Part shown: positions 26,716 to 36,734 of the stretch, in pieces
How positions within the stretch are numbered: the first letter of the stretch is position 1
Layout of the letters: every line of letters starts with the position of its first letter
Assembly: GCA_949316235.1 (NCBI GenBank)
Contig: OX438748.1
Location: forward strand, 24,740,575-24,804,574
From: Oegoconia quadripuncta
Taxonomy: Eukaryota > Arthropoda > Insecta > Lepidoptera > Autostichidae
Direction of reading: 5' to 3'
Length of the DNA: 64,000 nt
The notes under the pieces: model-generated
What the model was told of the DNA's origin: nothing
The model's database searches: none
The model's input: only the letters and a program-made list of their open reading frames with translations
Program-made: the position numbers and the translations under genes

Positions 26716-26739
26716 ATCGACATATAATTATCGCTCATT

Positions 26740-26935
26740 CACAGGGCAGGCTCACGAGAGAAGACCAAGCAAAAAACTCAAGGGTTTATGATTCGACAAA
26801 AAAAAAAAAGACAGTAATAGACAGGATTACGCCGAGCGGTTCACGTCCACGCATTCTTATCATCTAAATAGAAATTTTACAATAGCCTTTGGCACATGTT
26901 TGTGTAATCAGATTTACGACATGTATTAGAAAATA
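26740..26935 (-). mobile_element. LINE 3' end related to the 6.2-6.8 kb element
   Basis: Minus strand contains atgtgccaaaggctattgta and gtggacgtgaaccgctcggc, the counterpart of the 6.5-kb RT C-terminus and UTR. Confidence 0.6.
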
Positions 26936-27007
26936 CAATACTCAAGAGATAATAATAATATAATAATAAAATAAATATATATATTATAATTACATAACTA
27001 TACATCG

Positions 27008-27195
27008 ACGACCTGATGAATACGGACATTGTGTACCCGAGTTATGGATGTTTTTAATTTATAGTATATGTATTTATTTAAAAAAAAATGTATTTGTGTA
27101 GTGTATCAACCATCTGGTATCCACAACACAAGCCTAGTTGCTTAGTGTGGAACTAGATGGCGGTGTCTGTATATAACCAAGGATATTTTTTAATT
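27008..27195 (+). repeat. SINE family B, head missing
   Basis: Starts gatgaatacggacattgtgt and runs to gaactagatggcggtgtctg. Confidence 0.75.
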
Positions 27196-27196
27196 A

Positions 27197-27398
27197 TTAT
27201 AAAAAGTGTATCGCCTCGAGTTCTCCTACCTGCGGCATTGTCCCCAGCACGCTAGCCGCGTTGCCCCGCTGCACCGCCAGGCTTAGTCTTTGTGTAAAGA
27301 AGCCACCCGCCCTGAGGTCACCTGACGCTTGGATTATCAAGTCCGACACCTCTTTTATGAATTTTTTTGTGTAGGACGACCACGGACCCATGTTTTCT
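27197..27398 (-). pseudogene. Retroelement C-terminal fragment, homologue of 12.3 kb
   Basis: MGPWSSYTKKFIKEVSDLII, then RAGGFFTQRLSLAVQRGNAA and SVLGTMP, stop at 27197. Aligns residue by residue with 12342-12536. Upstream of MGPW the sequence is an A-rich tract, so it is truncated. Confidence 0.55.
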
Positions 27399-28090
27399 TT
27401 AATTTTATTTTTTTTTATTTATTTAAAGGCAAATTTTGATTAGCCACCGTAACCTTATTATAAAAGCATAATATACATTGTCCATAGAATGACTGTAGTG
27501 ACTTACATGATGTATTTCACCACTTTTCCTGAACAGTTGCAGATTGTTTCTGCCGTATAGGTTGTCTATACAATACAAAACAAAATGCAACCTGAAGCTG
27601 ACCTGATTGATGTAGGGTTGAAGGGTGTTCACCTCGGCATGGCCAATCGAATGAGTTCTACCGTACACTGCAATTAGCCATTGTAATTGCATCTGCGCAC
27701 AGCCTTCGGGCGTTTGGATATCATATGGTTTAATAACAGGTCGGAGGGAAAGCCTTTTTGTGTTTTTAACGCTCGGCGAAAAACGATGGGTGTTATATGC
27801 ATGCACTAGCTTAACGACCGCGGCTTCGCCTGCATGGAATAACTTGGTCGCGGAAATTTGTTTATCCCGCGTGAACTACTCATTTTATGAGAACAAAAGA
27901 GATCATATTTGAACCAGTGAACACAGTGAACAGTGAAATTCGGACCGGATGAGATAAAAATAATCGGTCGTCGTACTACAAAGTATATAGTAAGTAAATA
28001 GGATAGGTACTTCTATCTCATACGGCAAATTACAAATAATAAATGTGATGTTATTAATTTAATACTTCATTGCATATAATCAAACCTTAA

Positions 28091-28410
28091 CCGCCTCTGT
28101 GGATCAATGTAAACAACATTGGGTTTACGATTCTGAGGTCGCGGGTTCGATCGCCAGCTGGTTACATATTTAAGTACTCGGTTTGGTAGGTAGTAGGGCA
28201 TTTTAAATGTCCGCCTGGCTAGCTACCACCATCTTATCTAAATTTGCCGCCAAACAGCAATGTTAATAGCATTGTTGTATTCCGGTTGTCAGAGATAAGA
28301 TAGCCAGTCCCTCAAATGTGTTGGGGTTTCTGGGTCAGTACGCTTCCACTTTCGACCTCATCTTCACTTAACATCAGGTGTGATTGAGATCAAGTACAAA
28401 CCCGTTGTGC
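28091..28410 (+). repeat. SINE family A, full length
   Basis: ccgcctctgtggatcaatgt to cccgttgtgcataaaaaaaa. Confidence 0.88.
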
Positions 28411-28901
28411 ATAAAAAAAAACACATTAAACAAAATAAAAACCAGGACAATATTAATTATATAAAAAACGGCGATGTTTTAATCCAGGGTATGTTCTTCC
28501 TGTACAGAGCATATTAATTAGTACTTAAGATAAAATCACTACAACACTGCTCTCTCAATTTGCGCTGCCCCTACGTATTGCGTTTAGCTCAAATATTGTG
28601 GAATATTATGTATAGTGTAATATACTAATAAATACAATACAATACACTTTATTGTACAAAAGGAGAACATACATTTTACAAAACACAATACTGAGTTACA
28701 CAATACAATACAAACACAATACAAATAATACGAGTATGAAAACCTATGTACCAAATTTCATTAAAATCCCTTCATCCGTTTCGCTGTGATTGATTGACAA
28801 ACGTATAAAAACTTTCGTATTTATAATATTAGTGTAATGTTTATTTACCTATAAGTTGTAATGGCAAGTAAAATTGTTTCTCTATTATGGAAATTTTAGC
28901 A

Positions 28902-29080
28902 TTAACATTGCTGCTTAGCGGCAGATTTAGATATGATGGTGGTAGCTAGCCAGGCGGACATTTAAAATGCCCTACCACCAACCAAAGAGAGTACTTAAAC
29001 ATGTACCCCGCTGAGGATCGAACCCGCGACCTCCGAATCGTAAACCTAATGTTGTTTACATTGAGCCACGGAGGCGGTTA
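28902..29080 (-). repeat. SINE family A, minus, tail missing
   Basis: taacattgctgcttagcggc to attgagccacggaggcggtt. It lies just left of the large LINE. Confidence 0.82.
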
Positions 29081-29325
29081 AATATTATCGAAAAGTAAAT
29101 TAAATCAAATGTTAATGTAAAAAAATGCTATGTTTTTTTAAATATTTGAACATATCCCAAAAATATCATCCGTTTTTATTTTATTTTATGTATAAAAAGT
29201 CTAACGAATAGATAGATAGATTATTCACGCAACTCCGTTCACACACATTGAGTGAACACGTGTCCTTTTGTAGTCCGTCCTTACGTTAAATTTGTTTTTT
29301 CTTTTTTGTTTCCGAGAGTTATACT

Positions 29326-30520
29326 ATGTTTACGAGTGATTGTGGGAAATGCAGTGAGGCTGTAGGTCACGGCCCGAATTGTGCGAAATGTAATCAGATC
29401 TTCCATTTTAGCTGTGGAGGTATCACAGAAAGAGGTTATGATAGACTGGGCGCCTCCCGGAATGCTTGGTTGTGTATGTGTTGTAAAGATAAGAATCGCG
29501 AGTCATTAAGTATAGATGACTCGGTCATTGCACCTACAAATGCAAATGCTCCTGGAAACCATAGATTCTCCTCGGGATTATGTTTAGACGTATCGTACCG
29601 AGACAGGATCTTACACTCTCCGAAGTTGGACGATTCAGCCATTTCTACGGTCTGCGGTATCCCTGAAAGATGTGGATCCTCGTCGGAAGTAAAATTGGAT
29701 ACCCCTTTCCTGACTCCAGAAATACAGATTCCTCTTATTGATCAGGATGAGCAATTACCTTCGACAAACTTGAGCATGGATTTCTTTCGTGACATGGCCA
29801 CTAAAATAAACTCACTTCACGCCCAATTTGGGGTTATCCAGTCTATGCACGCGGATCTCGCACAGGTAAAAAGTGACGTTGGAGACTTAAAAACTACTTT
29901 AACCTCAAGGGTAGACGAAATAACTGAAAGGGTTAACTCCCTGGAATCCCGAGTATTAGAAGTTGATTCCTTAAAATCTCAAATTGCAGAACTAAAAAAT
30001 ACCGTCGTAGATCTTCATAACGAAAGGAACAAAAATGAGCAGTGGGTTCGCCGCTCAAACATACAAATAAATGGCATTCCTCAAAAAGAAGGTGAGAATC
30101 TGGTTTTGATTGTGAAGAATTTAGCTCGATTATGTGACTATCCACTCTCCCCGAGCTGCGATATAGACTTTGTTACCCGAGTGGCAGTTAAGAGTGACCT
30201 CACGGGCAGGAAAATGGTGAAACCAATTATAGTGAAAATGCAGTCCAGATATAAAAAAAGACGACTTTTTGGCAAGAATCAGAAAAATTAAATATATATC
30301 GGTTAGCGATTTGGGTTTTCCAGGCGAGACCAATAAGATATATATTAATGATCATCTATCCAGTTTTAATAAATATTTATTGCAGCAAGCAAAGGCCAAG
30401 GCCAAAGAAAAAAGCTATGCGTATTGCTGGGTACGCAATTGCACTGTAATGGTTCGTCGAGTGGATAAGTCACCTGTCCTATTCATAACCTCCGAAGAAG
30501 ATTTAAAAAAAATCGTATAA
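29326..30520 (+). pseudogene. LINE ORF1p (PHD finger, coiled coil), one frameshift
   Basis: Nucleic-acid-binding chaperone-like protein of the LINE particle. Residues 6-53 form a C4HC3 PHD pattern (C6, C9, C19, C22, H27, C30, C50, C53) with Trp48 two before C50. About residues 155-245 are heptad-rich coiled coil, then RRSNIQINGIPQKEGEN, an RRM-like ORF1p start. The first frame stops at 30291, but an extra A in the A-run near 30252-30258 explains this. After a shift the frame continues FLARIRKIKYISVSDLGF to KKIV and a stop at 30520, giving about 398 codons. Confidence 0.85.
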
Positions 30521-30555
30521 GTGATATTTCTTTATGTATAAACTCTTGGTGTAAA

Positions 30556-31194
30556 ATGCATTTTGTAAGGTTAAATTATTATTTCTATTGCCCAGAAACT
30601 AAATGTCTTAACCGATTTATAGTGGTCTTTGAGAATCGATGTGCCAATTTTCTACTTTTACAACTTTTAAACAAATTATCTACCTGGACATATTCAGTAT
30701 TTAATAGAACAGTAAGTGTTATTGTGATCTCAGTAAAGTATCTTTGGATCTCTGAAACATATGACTGCTTATATAAATGCAGTAACCAATTAACACGCAT
30801 ACTATCCATTACGTTTTTTGATAGGCAACGTAATACCTTGCTCCCCACAAACCTTGTAATCTATACCGAACAACGTTCCCATATCTTTTTTAGTATTAGC
30901 TCAGTGTACACGGGTGAATTAACTACAATTTCGCGGTCAAGGTTAACTTTGTATGGTTGGCTAAATATATTTTGCTTATACCTAGATATACCTATAGTGA
31001 AGCTAGGGAGTCGTAGATATTCTTATTTCTATTATTTATATCTTTGTGTTGGTATATTATTATACCTGTTGCCGTCAGTAGTACAGCATTATGGTGTCAT
31101 GGAATTTTTTGGTGTTCTTCATGAAAAATATAAATATTTTATAATTATTATACATAAGTTATATTACTATATCAAGGATTTAAAATGCCTATAA
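30556..31194 (+). CDS. Uncharacterised 212-codon ORF between LINE ORF1 and ORF2
   Basis: ATG 36 nt after the ORF1 stop; the TAA (31192-31194) overlaps the ORF2 ATG (31185) by 10 nt. The product is rich in Tyr, Phe, Leu and Ile with hydrophobic stretches such as RTVSVIVISVKYLWI and YLYLCVGILLYLLPSVV that could span a membrane. No recognised domain. At about 65% AT a random frame meets a stop about every 14 codons, so 212 open codons are unlikely by chance. It could still be a biased-composition accident of this one copy. Confidence 0.45.
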   Translation: MHFVRLNYYFYCPETKCLNRFIVVFENRCANFLLLQLLNKLSTWTYSVFNRTVSVIVISVKYLWISETYDCLYKCSNQLTRILSITFFDRQRNTLLPTNLVIYTEQRSHIFFSISSVYTGELTTISRSRLTLYGWLNIFCLYLDIPIVKLGSRRYSYFYYLYLCVGILLYLLPSVVQHYGVMEFFGVLHEKYKYFIIIIHKLYYYIKDLKCL

Positions 31195-34025
31195 ATATCT
31201 TTTACCAGAATGTTCGTGGTTTACGTACTAAAACTACAACTTTTTTTAGAAATTTGTTGAACACTGAATATGACATCATATGTCTTACTGAATCTTGGCT
31301 TGCGCCAGGTATTTATGACGCGGAATTATTTGACCACCGATACAGCGTCTACCGAGTGGACCGTGACTATGAGCGGGCAGGTAAGTGCATGGGGGGCGGC
31401 GCACTGATTGCCGTTCGACGCGGACGCGGAATGATAGTGGATGCGAGGCCCACTCGTCCGCTGCCATCACTGCCTGATGCCGATATCGCACATGTCAGTA
31501 TTACGCTTGATTCAGTGCAAAAGAAACTATATCTTTTTTGTTGTTATTTCCCACAGAATAGACATCAAATCTCTTCTGAATATGCCTTTTTCGAATATAT
31601 ATCCGAACTTTATATAGACTTGTTGAATAGCGAGTTCATATTATTAGGAGATTTTAACATACGAGATGCTATATGGACTAATCCTCCAAATGCAAATAAT
31701 AATATATTACTTCAAAACCCATCCGGCGATGTGTTAATATCACAACTGTTTACATTTTTAGCCTTCACGAATTGGTCTCAATATAATTATATCTTAAATC
31801 AAAATTGCAGATGTTTAGACTTAGTTATAGCCAGTTTAGTTTGTGAAATTCAACGAAGTGATCCTCTCTCGATCCCTGAAGATGCTCATCATCCGTCTTT
31901 ATCTATAAAGTGTGACCTGTTTTCTAAAGAGTGTGGCCTGCGACCTGCACCACGAACCGTTCGCCGTTTTCATGCGGCCGACTATGAAATCATTAATAAG
32001 GAATTATCAAAAACAGACTGGGAAATACGATTTGCTGGTTTGAATATCGAGATGGCGCTACAATCATTTTATGACCTCATTGATAAAATTATTCAACAGT
32101 TCATTCCCTCCAGTTCGGTAACTCATACCGATAAATATCCCGTATGGTATTCCCGCCCTTTGATTCGTCTAATCTCAAAGAAACTTAAAATGCACAGAAA
32201 GTGGAAGATCTATGGCAGGTACTGTGATTACGTTACATTTTCCGATCTACGTAGGCAAATCAAGGTGCTCGAGCTCTCTTGTTATAATTTATATATTTCC
32301 AGATCTGAAGACAATATCAGACAAAATTGTAAATTCTTCTGGTCGTTTATAAAATCTAAAAAAAATGCAGATAGCTTGCCTGACACACTTTACTTAGATA
32401 ATATTAGAGGGTCGGATGGCCAAACTATAGCCAATATGTTTAATTTTTTTTTCCAGTCAGTATTCGAATCTGACACGGATTCGGACCAAAAGCCTATTTA
32501 CAGTTCTGATACACAAAATATTATCGGGTCAGTACCCATTACTCCTAGTATAGTTGAAAAATATCTTTCTCAACTCGACACGACTAAAGGTAGTGGACCC
32601 GACGGTCTGCATCCCTTATTTCTAAAGCGCTGTGGTGAACAATTAGCTTTACCTGTTAGCTTGCTTTTTAGATTATCTTTATCGAGTGGAATCATGCCCA
32701 ATACTTGGAAACGATCGCTGGTGGTACCAATATTTAAAACTGGTGACAAACACAATGTACGTAACTATAGAGGTATTTCAAAATTATCAGTATTACCTAA
32801 ATTGTTAGAGAGAATCATCTACGACTCCCTGTTTCCTGCGGTTAGACCGATGATAATAACTCAGCAACATGGTTTTCTTGACAAAAAGTCTACAGAGTCT
32901 AATTTGTGTACATTTGTTGATTTTGTTCTGCGGGGTATGAGTGACGAGGCTCAGATTGATGCCGTGTATACCGATTATTCTAAAGCATTTGACAAAATAT
33001 CCCATAAACTATTAATTAGAAAGTTGGAATATATCGGTATACACGGAGATCTGCTGAGATGGCTCACTTCATACCTTCAGCATAGAACACAGGCTGTAGC
33101 AGTGAAAGGCTATACATCCAGTTTTATACCTATATCATCAGGAGTGCCCCAGGGCTCTCACCTTGGCCCATTATTGTTTAATATATTTATAAATGACGTA
33201 GTTGATTGTTTCAAATACTCAAAGGTGTTATTATACGCAGACGACACAAAGATATATATTCAAGTAAAATCCTTATCCGACTGTATTAATCTACAACATG
33301 ACTTAGATAGACTAACAAATTATTGCAAAATGAATAAGTTACACCTTAATGTAGCCAAATGTAATGTGATAACATTTACAAAGAAAAAACATCCAATCAT
33401 TTACGAGTACAACCTACAAAATGAATAACTACGGAGGGTAACCGAGGTGAGAGATCTGGGTGTACAACTAGAAACACAGATGCTATTTGCAGCACATATT
33501 GATAATATAACCGCCAAGGCGTATAAAATGTTAGGGTTTATTTTTCGGCAGAGTAAGGACTTCAAAAGGGTTGACACGCTATTTCTTTTATATAACGCGT
33601 ACGTTCGATCTCATCTTGAATACGCATCAGTAGTTTGGAATCCTCAATACGGCAAGTACATAGACCAATTGCAGCGAATTCAAAATAAATTCATTAAACG
33701 TTTAAAGTATAAATTCAAATGTTTCAAACCAGATTCAGTAATTAGTCTTGCTAAGCGCAGAGAGCACAGAGATCAATGTTTCCTTTATAAAGTTTTGCAC
33801 AACTTAGTCGACTCCCCATATCTGTTAGGTAATATTGCGCTGAAATGTCCGAGAGCCAATATGCGGTCTACTACCACATTTGCAAATATTTTCAATCGCA
33901 CTAACTATGCAAAGAACCGGTTTATCATTAGAGCCTGTAAAAAGTATGATGAGCTTTATGGTCACATCGATATCTTTCATAACAAATATAATAAATTTTC
34001 AACATGTGTAAAGAAAATATCATGA
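31185..34025 (+). pseudogene. LINE ORF2p (APE endonuclease and reverse transcriptase), one nonsense codon
   Basis: 947 codons with a single in-frame TAA at 33426-33428; reading resumes as LRRVTEVRDLGVQL without a shift. Endonuclease motifs: NVRGLRTKT, ICLTESWL, LLGDFNIRDAIW and HHPSLSIK. RT motifs: VVPIFKTGDKHNVRNYRGIS, YTDYSKAFDKI, SSGVPQGSHLGPLLFNIFIN and YADD at residues 684-687. The C-terminal region VRSHLEYASVVWNPQYGKY is typical of Jockey/CR1-group enzymes. The enzyme nicks target DNA and reverse-transcribes the LINE RNA in place; this copy should give a protein truncated just after the RT palm. Confidence 0.92.
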
Positions 34026-34433
34026 GGCGTTTATGCGCCGATTGTGGTGGACGTTGTATTGTCTTATCCATTGCTTCTTACGAAAGTAAAATAATGACGT
34101 TCGCGGAGGCAAAGCACTGTCTTACCATAGTCGTTGCATGAATGCTTATATTGGCAAGGCCCTAAATGCTTAAATAACATTAAGTACCTTCAATCCATAT
34201 AACTATTTTGTTTTTGCCATATTTAACAGTTAAATGTAAGTGAATTTAGTTATCCAGTAATTAATATAACATAGCATAACATGAATGTGTTAACTCAATG
34301 CAAATGTATTATACTTATCCGTGGAAGCTTTGTTGGCTAATGTATGATGCATACTGTAACAAATACTGCTGTAATATTTATAGCTGTTTGCTTTCCTTTA
34401 AATAAATAAATAAAAAAAAAAAAAAAAAAAAAA
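34026..34433 (+). other. LINE 3' UTR and poly(A)-like tail
   Basis: From the ORF2 stop (TGA 34023-34025) to the A-tail. Includes ttgcatgaatgcttatattg and tagctgtttgctttccttta just before aaataaataaataaa. Confidence 0.75.
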
Positions 34434-34673
34434 ACAACTACAAAATTTTTGAATTACAAAGAAATATACATACAATTAAAAGTAAAGAATAGAAAATACA
34501 AAGAGCGAGTGTGTGCCGCAGTAGCACAAATGGGTTATAACTCAGTGTGGCACATCACTCAAAGAGCTAAACACTGGTTTTCAGTTACAACCCCTACAAG
34601 TGCGAGTGCATAAAAGTACGCGCATGTTCCCGTCTGCCTGTACATTTGTGGTCAATAGTGAGTGAAAAGTTAA

Positions 34674-34728
34674 ATTATCATTCATTTAATTGTTAAATGT
34701 TATGATAACAAGTTAAATGAATGATAAT
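34674..34728. repeat. Hairpin with ~22-bp stem
   Basis: attatcattcatttaa-ttgtta / taacaa-g-ttaaatgaatgataat around a 10-nt loop. Confidence 0.75.
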
Positions 34729-34734
34729 GATGTA

Positions 34735-35690
34735 TTGCATTGTGTGGCGAAAACGTTTCGCTAGTAAAGGGGGGGCGACTCCCGGAATCGCGGAGAGGGA
34801 AGAGAAAGTATAGAAATAAGTGGACATATAAGGGGCGCATGCGTCAAGAAGACGCCGTCTCACTGGCGAAGTGCGAACCACGCGGTGAGCCCCGACATTT
34901 GGTCGGGAAAGTAAGTACCTTTACCTAAGTCAATTCAGACGAAAGGATTGATCTAACACATTGATTTATATTTTATAAAAATGTTGTTTATTTTACATTC
35001 ATGTATAACATGTTCTGTATATTTGTCATTTTGGCAGTTTTTTTTTTAATTTTTTTTGGCAGGAACGTTTGCTGATAGTCGCGGGACTTTTTCAGCTTCA
35101 CCGGGCGGGTGGGCGAGCGCTGGAGCGCTCTGCCCGTCTCTTTTGGGCAGTGTATAATTTTAAACAATTAAACATTTCATTTAAACAAAACATACAGCGT
35201 CGGCAGGGCTATACTTAGTACTTATTTGGAAGTTTGGGGAATGTTTAATTTTCGAAATACTTTGCTTGTCCAATGAACGCTCTGGTCCAATGATTGGGAC
35301 TTTACCCTAATCGCTTCCTCATCCTTGGTGTGACTAGTGCCTTACTGTAGTAACGTAGTGTGAAGATAGCTTTACATACCCTCTAAGCGTCGGATTCAGA
35401 TAGTTTACGGGCGCTCATGCCTTGTACGTTGTCAGTGCAAATTTATTAATACAAGGACCAAATTGTCTGTTGGTTTGTAGTGAATTAGATTATGAATATG
35501 TTCGTGGAGCTATGTCGAACAAAGGCATATCGTAATGTATAAATAATAGGATGCATTTCGGTGGGTGCGCGTGGAACATTTATTCCGGATTCATGGATGT
35601 TTATACCGGATGAGTTTTTGTAACGTAAGAAAAAAAATCGGGCGAATTAGGTAAGTGTAATACACGGTTTTGACATAGGTAGTTCAATTT
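34735..35690. other. Unassigned DNA between the two LINE copies
   Basis: Starts with a GC-rich stretch (34745-34915) ending ggtcgggaaagtaagtacct, which resembles an exon with a GTAAGT donor but shows no recognisable protein. A second GC-rich piece, caccgggcgggtgggcgagc, is near 35.1 kb. A SINE B scrap is at about 35.58 kb. Confidence 0.4.
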
Positions 35691-36273
35691 TTTTTTTTTT
35701 ATTTATTTAAAGGCAAGCTAACAGCTATAAATATTACAGCAGTATTTGTTACAGTATGCATCATACATTAGCCAACAAAGCTTCCACGGATAAGGATAAT
35801 ACATTTGCATTGAGTTAACACATTCATTGTATTTAAAGAAATGCTATGTTATATTAATTGCTGGATAACTAAATTCACTTACATTTAACTGTTAAATATG
35901 GCAAAAATAGTTATATGGATTGGTACTTAATGTTATTTATTTAAGGATTTAGGGCCTTGCCAATATAAACATTCACGCAACGACTATGGTAAGACAGTGC
36001 TTTGCCTCCGCGAACGTCATTATTTTACTTTCGTAAGAAGCAATGGAGAAGACAATACAACGTCCACCACAATCGGCGCATAAACGCCTCATGAGATTTT
36101 CTTTACCCATGTTGAAAATTTATTATATTTGTTATGAAAGATATCGATGTGACCATAAAGCTCATCATACTTTTTACAGGCTCTAATTATAAACCGGTTC
36201 TTTGCATAGTTAGTGCGATTGAAAATATTTGCAAATGTGGTAGTAGACCGCATATTGGCTCTCGGACATTTCA
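35690..36273 (-). mobile_element. 5'-truncated inverted copy of the 29-34 kb LINE
   Basis: Begins with a T-run then aaggcaagctaacagctata and continues as the reverse complement of 33842-34425, with only scattered differences by eye (e.g. aaggataatac versus aagtataatac). It stops abruptly at ...ggacatttcagc. Confidence 0.92.
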
Positions 36274-36497
36274 GCTTATATATTTTTGCAAACTATCATC
36301 CTGTAAAGCGTTAATTGTATCATTTGGCGATCGCGTTTGTAGACTATTCCACATAGGTAATTACACCATTAAATTAAATAAACAAAAAGGAAAGTTGGAG
36401 AAAATATGAGCTCCAAATAAATTTCGCGTGATGGGAACCCTAGGAATTCCGCCAGTCGCATAACTGGGGATGGCGCGTGCGTTTCTGAAAACAATAA

Positions 36498-36595
36498 ATA
36501 AGATAAGATATGGTACGATATGATAAGATAAGATATGATAAGATAAGATAAGATAAGATATGATAAGATAGATAAGATAAGATAAGATAAGATGT
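36498..36595. repeat. (GATAA)n microsatellite
   Basis: Repeated gataagataagatatgata units. Confidence 0.92.
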
Positions 36596-36734
36596 TTATT
36601 TACCAAAAAGAACCATACATAATTATACATTTGCTGTAGCGTCCACACTATGCTAAATGTAAATGTAAGTTGATGTTCATATCTAACGTATGTATGTTTA
36701 TGTCTATTGTTTGGTATCTATTATTTTATATATA

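Larger units (their letters stand above)
29205..34433 (+). mobile_element. CR1/Jockey-type LINE, near full length (~5.2 kb)
   Basis: Order: short 5' leader, ORF1 (PHD finger and coiled coil), a 212-codon frame, ORF2 (APE endonuclease and RT), 3' UTR, and a tail aaataaataaataaa plus about 20 A's. The 5' end is approximate and no target-site duplication was verified. Damage is light: one extra A in ORF1 and one stop in ORF2. A 5'-truncated inverted copy follows at 35.69-36.27 kb. Clade assignment rests on PHD-type ORF1 and YADD RT with the VRSHLEYASVVWNP C-terminal string. Confidence 0.88.

Noticed and set aside
27423..27806. 127-codon minus ORF with LQLFRKSGEIHHV resembling the 6.3-kb LINE frame
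   Set aside because: The similarity is confined to about a dozen residues and the rest does not align; not enough to call.
34740..34928. Possible first exon ending in a GTAAGT donor
   Set aside because: The reading frame (Arg/Lys-rich) matches no family, there is no linked second exon, and it sits between two TE copies.
36361..36648. Minus-strand ORF with LSYLILSYHILSY repeats
   Set aside because: Translation of the (GATAA)n microsatellite.
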